This document shows, one piece after another, positions 31,286 to 42,661 of a stretch of DNA of 64,000 nt. This DNA is from Eurosta solidaginis (lineage: Eukaryota > Arthropoda > Insecta > Diptera > Tephritidae). The notes under the pieces are model-generated. The model saw nothing but the letters and a program-made list of their open reading frames with translations, was not told the DNA's origin and did not search any database. Made by a program: the position numbers and the translations under genes. The DNA lies in assembly GCF_040869045.1 (NCBI RefSeq), contig NC_090320.1:241552978-241616977 (forward strand), read 5' to 3'. Position 1 is the first letter of the stretch. The number at the start of each line of letters is the position of its first letter.

Positions 31286-31894
31286 TTATGATTCAAGGCT
31301 CGATTTGAGCTCAAGGCCAGAACAATAATTTTTTTCAAATCATAATTATAGTTATTTTTTAATTTTTCTATAATTGAAAAATTGTATTTTGTTTTTGGAA
31401 TAGTTAGTACAAAATTTTTCAGACAACCTGCCATAGCTGCGCAGATAGACCCATTTCGAAGGGTGCTAAGCCTTCATCATCAGTACGCTTTAAGCAAGCT
31501 GCGCTTACCATTTAGCTATACAGCGGTGGTTTGTTTGACTTATAAATTGCTACTTCTATTCCTTCTTACCAACTATATTTATTCAGTGTTGCGCCATCTG
31601 TTGCAAATCACTGATAATGCTGGATTTGTTTATTGTCAATTACTTTGTTTGACATTCCCAAGTGCTCATTCCCAAGCGTAGCGTGCATAAAACCTACTGA
31701 AGATGAAGGCTTAGCACCCTTCGAAATGGATCTATCTGTGCAGCTATGGCAGGTTGTCTGAAAAATTTTCTACTTACTATTCCAAAAACAAAATAAAATT
31801 TTTCAATTAGAGAAAAATTAAAAAATAACAATAATATCATTTGAAAAAAATTATTGGTTTGGCCTTGAGCTCGAATCTAACCTTGAATCATTTA
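31286..31894. mobile_element. Long-TIR MITE of about 610 bases
   Basis: The arms 31286-31487 and 31695-31894 are reverse complements over about 200 bases with few differences: GATTCAAGG at the outer end, CAGACAACCTGCCATAGCTG, and AAGGGTGCTAAGCCTTCATC at the inner end. The centre of about 205 bases shows no gene. The length of the TIRs suggests a foldback-type or non-autonomous DNA transposon. Confidence 0.8.
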
Positions 31895-33270
31895 TCAATA
31901 GGCCGATAAAAACAAAAACTAAAATAATTTTTTTAAATATACATATCTCTCTAAGAAATATGACAATGAACTGAAAACTAAGTAAAATAATGAAAATAAT
32001 TTATTTTATATTAGGTGTATTTGCTACTCACTTAATTTATGTTTAGTATACCATGAGATATTGAGAGTTTATGAAGGGCAACAAGCCAAAAAAAAGTAAC
32101 ACCTTTAAAATTTTTTACGAAGAAAATTATTTGCAAAAATTTTGAAAGCGTCTCTCGTCTGGAACGTCGTGAAAGCGATAATTTTATAAATTTACGACGA
32201 TTTGCGATTAAAAAATGTATTTTTATATTCAGCATTTGAAGCGAAGGCAAAAGAGATTTGATTTTGGTAGAAGAAGAAGTAGAAGCAGTTAGAATAAAAG
32301 ACCAAGGAAATATCCTAAATTTTTACATTTAAAAACAAATACCACACTCTAGTAAAGCAAAAATTTGGTCCTTTTTTTCGATGAATTTCGGTGAAAACAT
32401 GGTGTGGCAACCGCGCCGTCTATTTTTGACTACTGTTATCTACTCACAATAGTGGCGAAGTTTCACTCGCTGTTCTACATATAGACAAACAATTACCATT
32501 AAAGCTAATAAATATCTATACAATGTATATGTATGCATATATATATTATATATATATGTTTTTTATTCACCGAATGATTTGACTGGACAATTGAGGTTTA
32601 AAAGCTTTGGGCAGAGCAAACGGACTTCAGTTCTTAAATTAATTTGAAACTCAAAGGTGTGGTAAGACATAAAGCGTAAGTTCTTTTTTGATGCGTGTGA
32701 AAACGTGCTTTGTTTATGTGCCGGCGATAAATAAACAGCGGTTTAAATCCTTATCAATATAACGAAAACTTAGAAGAAGTTAAAAAGTACAAAAAATATT
32801 TTTTTCTAATTGTTGGGTAAGAAAAGAAAACCCATTGATCGCAGTGTTATACACAACTTTCAACATTAACACGTGTAGTTAAAGTGCAAATTATATATGT
32901 ATATATGTACATATAACACAGTCGAAGTGTTTTCACATTTTATATAATTCTGGTTTAATTCCAGTAGTTGGTTCATGGAGTAATCTGATTAAAAAGCAGC
33001 ATAAATCGTTGTTCTAAAGATTTTTTTTCATTTTGGTTAAAAAAAAAATTAAATACATACATACATCAGCCAACAGCGAAATAGCAGTGGAAAGTTTTTT
33101 CAAATTTCGTCCCTAAATTGTTTTTTTACGTTCAATATTTTAAGAAAAAATTCTATTAAGTTTATAGCTGAAACTTTGCAAATCAGTGTCAAAAAATATT
33201 ATGAGTTTATTATAATTGCTCAAATTTCAATCAGTTTCTTCAACCCTTCTGTAATTTCAGACAAAATATT
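31895..33270. other. Unassigned DNA, possibly host upstream sequence
   Basis: No transposon border recognised apart from short TA runs (32520-32565). A core-promoter-like pair is listed separately at 32597-32632. No coding exon seen. Confidence 0.35.
32597..32632 (+). promoter_or_regulatory. Possible core promoter: TATA-like plus Initiator
   Basis: TTTAAAAG at 32597-32604 lies 32 bases before the A of TCAGTT (32627-32632), which matches the arthropod Initiator. Downstream are GTAAGA and GTAAGT donors at 32661 and 32675. The spacing is right, but the motifs are short and chance is possible. If real, it could feed the exon at 51535 over a long intron. Confidence 0.25.
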
Positions 33271-33283
33271 ATCTAAAAAATTC

Positions 33284-33686
33284 ACCTCAGCGGGTTAGGG
33301 GGTCAGAATATACCCGCGGTAGGTATGCCTGTCGTAAGAGGCGACTAAAATACCAGATTCAAGGGGTTGTGTAGCGCAACCCTTTCAGGTTGCCAGCGCA
33401 ATATACAACTTCTCCAAACCCAATTGTCAACCTCACCTATCCGTCGCGAATCCTATTTCATTAACAGCCGAGGCTCTGGCGACCCCGAACTCTTCATGGA
33501 ACAAGGGGGTGGGAGGGCGGTATGACCAAGAAGGTCGCATGTGGTCATAACAAATCGCTCCCGAGATGGTCAGGTTTGATACCGGAACGTACCGGATCTG
33601 CACCCGGCAAAAGACAATTAACATCGATAACACTCCCCAAGGCCTTCGGGGAGTGTCCTTATCGCTACAACAACCACAAAAACAAC
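33284..33686 (+). mobile_element. LINE-dependent SINE-like element, family F, copy 2
   Basis: 403 bases flanked by ATCTAAAAAATTC at 33271-33283 and 33687-33699. It has the same order as copy 1: GCGGGT paired with ACCCGC, GCCTGTCGTAAGAGGCGAC, CCGAGGCTCTGGCGACCCC, TACCGGAACGTACCGG, a CCTTCGGGGAG hairpin and a TTATCGCTACAAC tail. In the pseudoknot stem one strand changes to CCTC, still pairing with GGGG through a wobble. Confidence 0.82.
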
Positions 33687-33699
33687 ATCTAAAAAATTC

Positions 33700-35380
33700 G
33701 TCAAATCATTAAAATTTACCAAAATTCCAAATTTTTTCTTTGGAGTTCTTCGTATTTTTTTGAGTATGCAATTTTGTAGCTCAATCAACTAAAATCCAAT
33801 AAAGAAAAAGTTATAGGTCTCTAAAAATTCGTATTGACTTTCGCCAATTTTTTTCCGAAGGGTGTCTTTCTTCCATATCGAGTGCTGAATGAACTTTTAT
33901 TTTTTGACTTTGACTTTTATTTTTTCATCCGAATAGTACCAATTGAATCAAATTGTTGGCCAAAAATATAAGTTCCCCTGTTTGTATTATTTTGAAAGCG
34001 GTCTAATAAATCGGTGAATTTTTTGAACCAGTTATTTTTTTAAACCAGAGTAATTTTTGAACCGGTTGCTTTTTTAAACCGGTTTCTGTTTTAAACCAGT
34101 GAAATTTTTGAACCAGTTTCTTTTTTAAACCGGCTATTTTTTAAACCAATGAAATTTTTGAGCCGGTAAAATTTTTAAACCGGTTCCTTCTTTAAACCGG
34201 TTACTTTTTCAAACCCATTTCCTACCGCTTACTTTGTTGCAGCCAGTAATCTTTTAAAGAGGTTACTTCGTTGGAACTTTTTATGCAACTGGTTCCCTTT
34301 TTTGAACTATTATTTTTGGGGCTAAGTTATTTTCAAACGGCAACTTTTTCTTCACTGAATCATTGTACCCACTTTACCACGATTCTGGTAGATCTAGCAT
34401 ATTTTGAGCCAATTTCCCTTTCTACCTTATCTACCTACTCTTTTAAAAACCTACCACAACTACAGACTATTTTCTTGAATACGAATTTCATAAATTTAAG
34501 CTTTTCATATTAAAAATCATACGGAAAACATGCTATGCGACCTTTGGTTGATATTTTCAGGGCAAATTGAAAACCATTTTCATTGGAACAAAATCTTCCA
34601 TCAAAAATTCTACCACGCTTTTAAAAGATGTACCACGATTTTCGTTTTTAATTTAATACGAACCTGGTTTTGGAAGTGGCAACACTAGATTGGATACTTT
34701 ATTTTTGGAACTGACAGACTTTTTTGAAAATTTCGATCCACCGGTAACATTTTTGGACTCAGTTACTCTTTTGAATGGTTACTTTTATGGAAACGGTTAT
34801 TTTCTTTGAACCAGTTAACTTTTCAAAAATGGTTACTTGTTTTTAAAATTGTTACTTCTTCGAATTGGTTACTTTTTTGAAAATAGTAATTTTTTTTAAA
34901 ATAGTTGCTGTTTTGAAAATGGGAATTTTTTTCAAACTAGTTCGTTTTTTGAAAATGGCGATTTTTTTGAACATACGTACTTTTTCAAAATAGTTATCTA
35001 CATTTTGAAAATGTAAACTTTTTTTTTTTGAATGGTTACTTTTTAGAAAATGTTTACTTTTTTGAAAATGGTGCCTTGTTTTAAGGTTTCAATATGGTAA
35101 AATTTTTTAAAATAGTATTTTATTTTAAAATGGTAACTTGTTGGAAAATATGTTACTATTTTGAAATGGTTTCTTTTTTCAAATTAGTGACTTTTGTGTT
35201 TTAATTTTTCGTTTTTTAAAGAATATTTTTATTATTTTAAATAGTTCCTTTTTGAAATTGACTACTTCTATGAAAATGGCTACTTTTTTGAAAATGGTTT
35301 GTTTTGTTAATATGGTCACCATTTCGAAAATTGTGAATTTTTTTCAAAATTATTACTTTTAAGATAAAATAAAAATAAAT
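33700..35380. repeat. Degenerate short-period repeat (AACCGGTTAC-TTTTTT and GAAAATGGTTACTTTTT)
   Basis: From about 34010 to 34270 TTTTTAAACCGGTT-like units repeat every 20-25 bases. From about 34740 to 35370 the unit drifts to TTTTTGAAAATGGTTAC. The pattern is too worn for a single period. No gene. Confidence 0.6.
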
Positions 35381-35394
35381 TGTAAAACCTCAAT

Positions 35395-35440
35395 CATTGT
35401 AGGAGTGCGGGTTCAAATCCCACTCCCGGGAGAATAAGCT
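35395..35440 (+). repeat. tRNA-like 3' half (B box), SINE relic
   Basis: GGTTCAAATCC at 35410-35420 is a B-box match, within a T-arm-like GTGCGGGTTCAAATCCCACT. CTCCCGGGAGAATAAGCTTTC follows, similar to the sequence after the tRNA-like stretch at 51967. No 5' half, so not a tRNA gene. Confidence 0.45.
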
Positions 35441-35519
35441 TTCAAGATATTTACAAGGTTTTGTCCGTCCTGATGTCACGTTGTTTTAATTTTTCCCAAA
35501 TTATTAAATAAAAAATAAA

Positions 35520-35930
35520 CTAATAATGGTTACTTTTTTAAAAAAGTTCACTTTTTTCGAATTGGTTATTTTTCTTTTAATTGTTACTTTTTCCAAATTG
35601 GTTACTTATTAAAAATGGCAACTTTTTTGAAAATAGTTACTTGTTTAAAAAAATTTACATTTTGAAAAATTTCTCCTTTTTGAAAAGGGTTACTTGTTTT
35701 AATATTGCTACTTTTTTCAAACTGGTAACTTTTTTAAAATGGTATTTTTTTTCAATTAATTACTTTTGGAAAATGGTAACTTTTTTGAATATAGTTACTT
35801 GTTTGAAAATGGTTACCTTTGTTCAAAAAATTGTTGCATGCTTGAAAGTGGTTGGCTTCTTTAATATGGCTACACTTTTGAAAATGGTAACTTTTTTTGA
35901 AAATGACGTTGGATCACAAATTCCAACTTT
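35520..35930. repeat. GAAAATGGTTACTTTTT repeat block, duplicated at 50030
   Basis: Units of about 18-30 bases. This block matches 50030-50345 nearly unit for unit (for example TTCGAATTGGTTATTTTTC and AAAAATTGTTGC), so it spread as a larger piece. The open frames here are not genes. Confidence 0.65.
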
Positions 35931-36193
35931 TTTCTGCACCAGAGACGCCATTATGAAATTCCTATGTAAAATCACCCCCTGATTCCGAAAATCAAGGTTA
36001 TTTTTAATTCTATGGTCACGTTTTTGAGATATTTACGAACTACCGTTTAAAAAAAAAAATTGGGTCCACTTAATCATATATATCTCAAGAACGAATTGAG
36101 CAATTGCAAAACGGTTTGAAGCTTTTAAAAGGTAATAAAATTTGCTATAAACTGTGCATACAACGCTTTTTGCTAGGCCCTGCAGCCTATTAT

Positions 36194-37200
36194 TATACCT
36201 TTCATGAACATGAAATGGTATATTAACTTTTGTCCGATGTTTGTAACGTTGAGAAATATAGAAGATAGACTCACCATTAAGTATACCAAATTTTGAGGTA
36301 GCTCAATGAAATTTGGCGCAAGGATGTATTTTTGTATTATATTAGACATTTGTCGGATATGGTAGGATCGGACCGCTATAACATATATCTCCCATACAAC
36401 CGATCGTTCAGATAAGACGATTTTGGTCATTCCTGCCGCAATTTAGAAAGTATAAACGCGAAACTCGGTGATATATATTCTAATATATCACAGAAGATAT
36501 CCTGCACAAATCACTTTGATCGAAGTTATATATAGTTTAATCCCATACAACCGATCTTTCAGATAGAAAGATTTTTGGCCATTTCTCCCTTAATTTAGAA
36601 AGTATAAACGTGAAACTCGGTGATATATATTTTAATATATTATAGAAGATTTTCTGAAAAAATCACTTTGATCGGAGCTATTTATAGTATATATCCCATA
36701 CAGCCGATCGTTCATATAGAAAGATTTTTGGCAATTTCTCCCTTAATTTTCAATATAAAAATGTTAAACTTGGTGATATTTATTCTAATATATCATAGAA
36801 GATTTCATGAAAAAATCATTTCGATCGGAGCTTTATATAATATATATCCCATACAACCGATCGTTCAGATAGAAATATTTTTAGCCATTTCTCCCTTAAT
36901 TTCCAATATAAAAACGTTAAACTTGGTGATGTTTATTCTAATATATCATAGAAGATTTCCTGTAAAAATCATTTGGATCGGGGCTATATATAATATATAT
37001 CCCATACAACCGATCGTTCAGATAAGGTTTTTTTTATATTTATCTTAAAATAGTTTAGGTGTGTACATCTGTTCACTATATATTTCTTATCTTATACAGC
37101 GCACTATTTGGTGATTACGAATGGGATAAGATTATTGTTCAGCCCCATTCATGAAAGGTATGAAGTCTTCGGCACAGCCGAAGGCAGTCCCGTCCTTACT
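36194..37200 (+). mobile_element. DINE-like element, family C, copy 2
   Basis: Starts TATACCTTTCATGAACATG and ends with the inverted subterminal repeat TTCATGAAAGGTAT, the hairpin GTCTTCGGC/GCCGAAGGC and GTCCTTACT. About five 120-base units (36360-37030) with CCCATACAACCGATCGTTCA fill the core. The GTCY microsatellite is missing, by deletion compared with C3. The terminal TTGT is lost at the join to the next repeat. Confidence 0.7.
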
Positions 37201-37690
37201 CATTCTATTTAGTTCATTTAGTAAGCCATTATTACAAGGACTCTTTCCTGACAATTTGTTACAACCTAAGTCCTCAACACATAATCCTTCCAAAGACTTG
37301 ACTCTGCGCCACGTATGCTTGTCCCTCCACCAACTCCAAAATATTTTGATGTCACTTCTACCGAACTATCCAAATATGAGCCAAATCGGACCACAAATGC
37401 GATTTTTGTGAATATCTCGATCCTTGCGCCACCTAGCGAAGATTTTTTTCATAGGTCGCTTTCTATTCTTGTATGTATTATGTGTTCCAAATATGAGCCA
37501 AATCGGGCAACAAATACGATTTTTGTGAATAATTCGATCCATGCGCCACCTAGCGGCGATTTTTTTTCATAGGTCGATTTCTATTCTTGAATGTATTATG
37601 TGTTCCAAATATTAGCCTAATCGGACCACAACTTCCAATTTTTCGAATATCTCGATCCTTGCGCCACCTAGCGGTGATTTTTAAGCTATT
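37201..37690. repeat. Repeat with GCGCCACCTAGCGG units (copy 2)
   Basis: Begins CATTCTATTTAGTTCATTTAG as in copy 1. Units with the CTCF-like core lie at 37426, 37543 and 37661. Confidence 0.75.
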
Positions 37691-38428
37691 GCATAGATTT
37701 TATCGCGGGCTTGGCGACTAAATCAAAAAAAAACCGTAACACGTATATTTGTCAAAAAAGATCCGAAAATACATAATATTGGATCTCTATCATAATCAGC
37801 GGTGGGCAGGTTACCAAATTGAGAATGTGTTAGTAAACACGAACGCGTAGCGAGCACGAAAGCAAAATCAATTATTTATTTAGTTTGATTTCAATGCTTG
37901 AACGGTGAACACGTGTCACGCGCACTCTTTGGTACTCTGTTTTAAGCGCGCGTGCGACACTTCCTCACCGTACGACCATCGAAATCAAACTAAAAGACAT
38001 TGTAAATTTTACCAAGTAGCGCAACTAACAGCTGATCGGTGAAAATTCGCACATTCACACGCACAGTTCTCGACTCAGTTGCAAAAAAAAAACTTTAGAT
38101 TATCTAACTCAAATTTTAAAGTGAGATAATCCTTACGAATTTATGTATATAGAATTTATAAGGCGTTTTTGTTGTTATTAAAACAATAGTTTTATTTATA
38201 TTAAAGCTTTTATCATTTTTTTTTTTTTAACTTTGAAAAAACTCCGAACACCATTCCTTCATTATATGACATTCGACTGCCTAGTCCACTGCCTTACACT
38301 CTATTCGCAACATAACTTCTATTTAAGCTGCCAAACTATATAGTAAACAATGCTAAAAGAGCAGTCGTTGATTTTCACGAAGTAGCCATTGTGCTATCGC
38401 TTATCGTATACATATATGGTCGCTTACA
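37691..38428. other. Unassigned DNA
   Basis: No border or frame recognised. A GC-richer stretch around 37830-38080 (GCGTAGCGAGCACG, CACGCGCAC, CAGCTGATC) is unlike the neighbouring repeats and could be host sequence. Confidence 0.35.
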
Positions 38429-38791
38429 AAAATAAATAAAAATGTAAGGCGCGATAACCTCCGAAGAGATCTAAGGCCGAGCTTCTCTTCCAATTTGCGT
38501 CGTGCTCCTCTTGATTTTCCCTACAAATTGGCCGGATGGGACCTACATGATTTTATGCCGACTCCGAACGGCATCTGCAAGGCAGATGAGTTTTCACTGA
38601 GAGCTTTTCATGGCAGAAATACACCCGGAGCACTTGCCAAACACTGCCGAGGGGCGACCCCGCTTAGAAAAATTTTCTTCTAATTGAAAAACCTTATTTC
38701 TAAAAATTTTGATGTTGCTTTGCCCGGGGTTTGAACCCAGGGCATCCGGTGTGGTAGACGGAGCACGCTACCATCACACCACGGTGGCCGC
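38429..38791 (-). mobile_element. tRNA-derived SINE, copy 2 (363 bases)
   Basis: Reverse-oriented copy of the family at 10959 and 48469, again 363 bases from head to T-rich tail. Its B box reads GGTTCAAACCC on the minus strand. TTACA flanks both ends (38424-38428, 38792-38796), short for a LINE-made duplication but consistent. Confidence 0.85.
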
Positions 38792-38797
38792 TTACAT

Positions 38798-39056
38798 GCC
38801 AACCTAATAAAACCGGACTGCGTTTTTTAGCGCACGCAAACAACCGGCGTTTTTTGCCCTAACCCAAATAAGCATGCGTTGCGACAATGTAAAGCATGTG
38901 GGCAAACGTCAAATCTAAATGTCACGCAGAACAAAAATTGGAAATCGAGTTAGGTTTTCACGCAGCAAATTCAATTTGAGTTGCTCTCATACAAGTTGTA
39001 TGTGCATGAGACATTTTTGACAGAAAATGACTTGCGTGCGTTTATATTAGGTTGGC
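38798..39056. mobile_element. Candidate MITE with 12-base TIRs
   Basis: GCCAACCTAATA at 38798 and TATTAGGTTGGC at 39045-39056 are perfect inverted ends of a 259-base block. There is no coding content. No clear target duplication was found. Confidence 0.45.
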
Positions 39057-39099
39057 TTGTTAGCAGGTGCTAAGCTCACGCCCACCCCGGATCATAAAG

Positions 39100-40260
39100 T
39101 TAAAGTTAAAGCGAAAGTTAAAGTTAAAAATAAAGTTAAAGTTAAAGTGAAAGTTAAAGTTAAAGTTAAGGTTAAAGTTGAAGTTAAAGTTAAAGTTAAA
39201 GTTTGAATGAATTCCTAACAAGGACGCTTATGACTGCGTATAACAAAGCTTACCCTCTAAGAAGATTCAGAGGAAAAGCAAAGCCGCCATGGTGGAGCAA
39301 TGAGCTGAGTCTTCTAAGAAGACAGGTAAAAGAAATGTTTAACACATGCCTTTAAACTAGGCTTGGTCAGTGATAACAGATGTAGGAAGTGCGGGTTGGA
39401 GGAGGAAACGATCGAGCACGTTCTGTGCTCGTGCCCTGCACTTGCCAGGCTAAGACTCCAGCTATTAGGAGTGATACAGCTGTCAGATTTAGAAGCAGCA
39501 AGTGGCTTAAGTCTTAGGAAGCTTCTAGTATTTGCCAAGAGGACGGAGTTATTTTATAACATAGGTCCTGGTTTTGGATAGGGTTTTTAGTTTGGTCGTT
39601 AAAACAAACTTCTGGTAACACTACGGACTCAATCAGTCAATGTGAGGTCCTCATGGACCGGCCAGTTCAACCTACCTAAAGTTAAAGTTAAAGTTAAAGT
39701 GAATGTTAAAGTTAAAGCGAAAGTTAAAGTTAAAGTTAAAAATAAAGTTAAAGTTAAAGTTAAAGTTAAGGTTAAAGTTAAAGTTAAAGTCGAAGTTAAA
39801 GTTAAAGTTAAAGTTAAGGTTAAAGTTAAAGTTAAAGTGAATGTTAAAGTTAAAGCGAAAGTTAAAGTTAAAGTTAAAAATAAAGTTAAAGTTAAAGTGG
39901 AAGCTAAAGTTAAAGTTAAAGTGAATGTTAAAGTTAAAGCGAAAGTTAAAGTTAAAAATAAAGTTAAAGTTAAAGTGGAAGTTAAAGTTAAAGTTAAAGT
40001 TAAAGTTAAGGTTAAAGTTAAAATTAAAGTTAAAGTCAAAGTTAAAGTTAAAGTTAAGGTTAAAGTTAAAGTTGAAGTTAAAGTTAAAGTTAAGGTTAAA
40101 GTTAAAGTTAAAGTTAAAGTTAAGGTTAAAGTTAAAGTTAAAGTTAAGGTTAAAGTTAAAGTTAAATTTAAAGTTAAAGTCAAAGTTAAAGTTAAAGTTA
40201 AAGTGAATGTTAAAGTTAAAGTTAAAAATAAAGTTAAAGTTAAAGTGAAAGTTAAATATG
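39100..40260. repeat. (GTTAAA)n hexamer array split by a LINE relic
   Basis: 39100-39205 and 39678-40258 are runs of GTTAAA with regular variants (GTTAAG, GCGAAA, GTGAAT, AATAAA). The variant order AAAGCGAAAGTTAAAG...AATAAAG recurs, so larger pieces were duplicated. The long Lys-Val frame on one strand and Leu-Thr or Asn-Phe frames on the other are artefacts of the hexamer. Confidence 0.92.
39206..39677 (+). pseudogene. Internally deleted LINE relic inside the hexamer array
   Basis: The first part encodes RRFRGKAKPPWWSNELSLLRR, the segment that links endonuclease and reverse transcriptase in I/R1-type LINEs, and ends at a stop. The second part encodes CRKCGLEEETIEHVLCSCPA, the C-terminal zinc motif, and ends in a 3' UTR closing with CCTACCTAA. 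Everything between is missing. Hexamer on both sides means it inserted in the array and took GTTAAA as its target. Confidence 0.65.
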
Positions 40261-40698
40261 AACATCTCATTTATTCAATAAAAGTAAAAAATTTGTTTTC
40301 TTATCGGTCACCACGCTTAAAAAGGTTAACTTGAATTAATATCAAAGACAAAACTTGAATTAATATCAAAGAAAACAAAATGTTGCATAAATATTATAAT
40401 TGCATAAGTTGATAATATGCAATAGCTTTACCGCGGCAGTCCCCGAGTGCCACACGTCCTTTTTTTCTTATTATTGTATTGTCATCGGGTTCTGAACTAT
40501 ATTCCAAGTTTCAAGGTTGTAGCTTATCGGGAAGTTACTTAAATTTCAATTACAAAATTCGTTCACAACGGCCGTGCATGCGGCCATGCGGCCGTGTGGC
40601 CCTGCCTGTGAAGTCAGGCTAAATAAAACCGTTTAAAAAATAAGCTTTAATTCAACAAAATGGATCAACTAATACAAAAGTTACAAGCATTCAAATAA
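40261..40698. repeat. End fragment of the AATAAAACCGTTT-bordered repeat
   Basis: 40470-40640 matches 27485-27615 (ATTGTCATCGGGTTCTGAACT, CGGCCGTGC-type palindrome, AATAAAACCGTTTAAAA). The rest is AT-rich with no feature. Confidence 0.65.
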
Positions 40699-41881
40699 AT
40701 ATGTGACCCGGCCTATGAAAAGGTGGCTTATGACTCAAAAAAGAAATTGCGAGAAACAGCTGTTAAAGATAAACAACCCTTCAAAAAACGCGAGTTCTCT
40801 ATAAATAATGTATGGAATACTCCTTTGGGAGTATAGGACTGCTCCAAATCTAATCTGTATTCATACAAAAAATGTGCTCCAATTAACATTGCGATGTCCT
40901 AGGAGAGGAGTAGGTGATCCCACTCTCGCTTTGTTTGTGAGTATTCCATAGAGTACATACGTGAGAGTACTTTCCAAAGTACTTTCACTGTAGTACTCCA
41001 TGGAGCACCCACAGAGGATCATATGCCAAAGTACTAAAGAGGAATTGTGTCGGAAAGTATTATCGAAGTGAATTTAATTTAAAATGAAAGTAAATGAAGA
41101 GGGGCAATACAACTTTTATATTTTAAACTACGAATATTCTTATGTTATTTAGCATTTGCGTGAATAAAGAAACTAATATTTCTCTATACATACTATAGTA
41201 TGTATACATAAAACCAGCGCGCTGTTGCATTTTATCAGAGTTGCCAAAGTAAAATTGTATTATTAGTTATTTGCATGCAATATTTTACTTTTGGCAACTC
41301 TGTTCGATCTTCATCGTGTCGTGATCACTGTCGTTAAAAAACGAGCAATGATCGGCTGATGGTGGTCCGCAAACGCATTGCAAAGGAGTATTGTTAGAGT
41401 ACTCCAACATGAAGAAAATGGAACACGTAATCCAACAATTTTTGCAGGGAATGCATTTCTTCAGCACTTCGTTTTGTAACGTCGTCGCGTCAAGTTCGTT
41501 TTTCCCCACAACTCAACCGCGTGCTATAAAAGGACGCTATTCATATTGTTGATAATAAAATGGCGGATAGTGCGGGAATCGAAGTGACAAAAGGATAAAT
41601 TAAAATCATTTATCGTACTTCGAGTAAACCATCAAATCAGAAAGAAATTAAAAGCATTTATCGTATTTGAAAAACCAAGCTACACATCTGCAAGATTTCA
41701 TAAAATAAGAATTAGTTATAGCGTTATAGCTTCTAAGTAAGCCGGGCCAAGGTAGTCCTTCATTCAAATAAATGAATGGAAGGAACATAAAACTACAAAC
41801 AAACAGCATTTCTTCAGTTTCCTAGTAGCAGTAATTTTTTTGTGTGTCATAAGACACCTTTTCATAGGCCGGGTCACATAT
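40699..41881. mobile_element. Non-autonomous DNA transposon with 36-base TIRs
   Basis: The ends 40699-40734 and 41846-41881 are reverse complements with one mismatch; they start ATATGTGACCCGGCC and include TATGAAAAGGTG and CTTATGAC. The total is 1183 bases. No transposase frame is seen. I cannot assign the superfamily. Confidence 0.7.
41236..41302. repeat. Hairpin CAGAGTTGCCAAA inside the TIR element
   Basis: CAGAGTTGCCAAAGTAAAAT and ATTTTACTTTTGGCAACTCTG (given as two parts: ATTTTACTTTTG, GCAACTCTG) pair over about 20 bases round a short AT-rich loop. It could be a nested small element. Confidence 0.55.
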
Positions 41882-42031
41882 AGTAAAATTTAAGTACCTT
41901 ACAAATAATACCATATGTACATATGATTCTGTCTTAACTCTATGATCTTATTTTATAATTGAAAAAGTTATGTGTCTTGTTTTGAAGCTTATTTAGATTA
42001 GGATCGGTTTCTCTTATGAGAAACCAACATT

Positions 42032-42426
42032 GATGCGGATTATTACCTTCTCTTGTAGATTTACCTTTTCCGGCTAATACCTGTAGCGGGTTGTCAGTAC
42101 GGCAAGAAATGCTTCTGCTGCTCTGATGCGGTGGTTTCCAAATCGAAATCAACACTCGAGAATACTTTAATTCTTAACAACAAATAACTTTATTAATTCA
42201 AATTAATGTACTCAAAAATATTGGCAAGTATTAGCAAAAGCAATTATTCGATAGCGAGCGGTATATATAAGAAAAATGGACTGTATGCCAGAATGTAAGA
42301 AAGAATTGTGAACAAAAGGAATAGAGATAATGCAAATGTCAATAAATACAGGATTGGCATGATTGTGCATTAACCCTTGTAGTAATAAATAAATACATAT
42401 GTCTCATGGTTGAAAATTCGAACTCA
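42032..42426 (-). repeat. 3' LTR of the BEL/Pao element
   Basis: 395 bases, TG...CA on the minus strand (TGAGTTCGA to CGCATCA). Compared by eye with the 5' LTR without its SINE, I count four single-base differences, about 1%. Confidence 0.88.
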
Positions 42427-42661
42427 ACATACCGCCGCCCTTGAACTATATAGTTACGTATGATACGTTCAACTTTAAATTACATTTGATTTTACATTTC
42501 TTATGTTTACAAAATAGAAAAATAAACTTAATAGAATTTAATCATTATATAAAAAAAGGTTTAACAGAATTAGATTATTATGTTCAGATTCGACTGTTAA
42601 CAAAAGAATGTTTAAAATATAAAAAATGTGAGCAATTTTAACATGGTTAAAAAATGTGTCT

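Noticed and set aside
35395..35440. Functional tRNA gene
   Set aside because: Only a T-arm/B-box-like half is present, with no anticodon arm.
34271..35982. Membrane-protein-like frames rich in Phe, Leu and Val
   Set aside because: They come from T-rich degenerate repeats that occur again at 50030, and show no domain or start context.
39642..40334. Lys-Val repeat protein, and Leu-Thr or Asn-Phe proteins on the other strand
   Set aside because: Products of translating a (GTTAAA)n hexamer in different frames.
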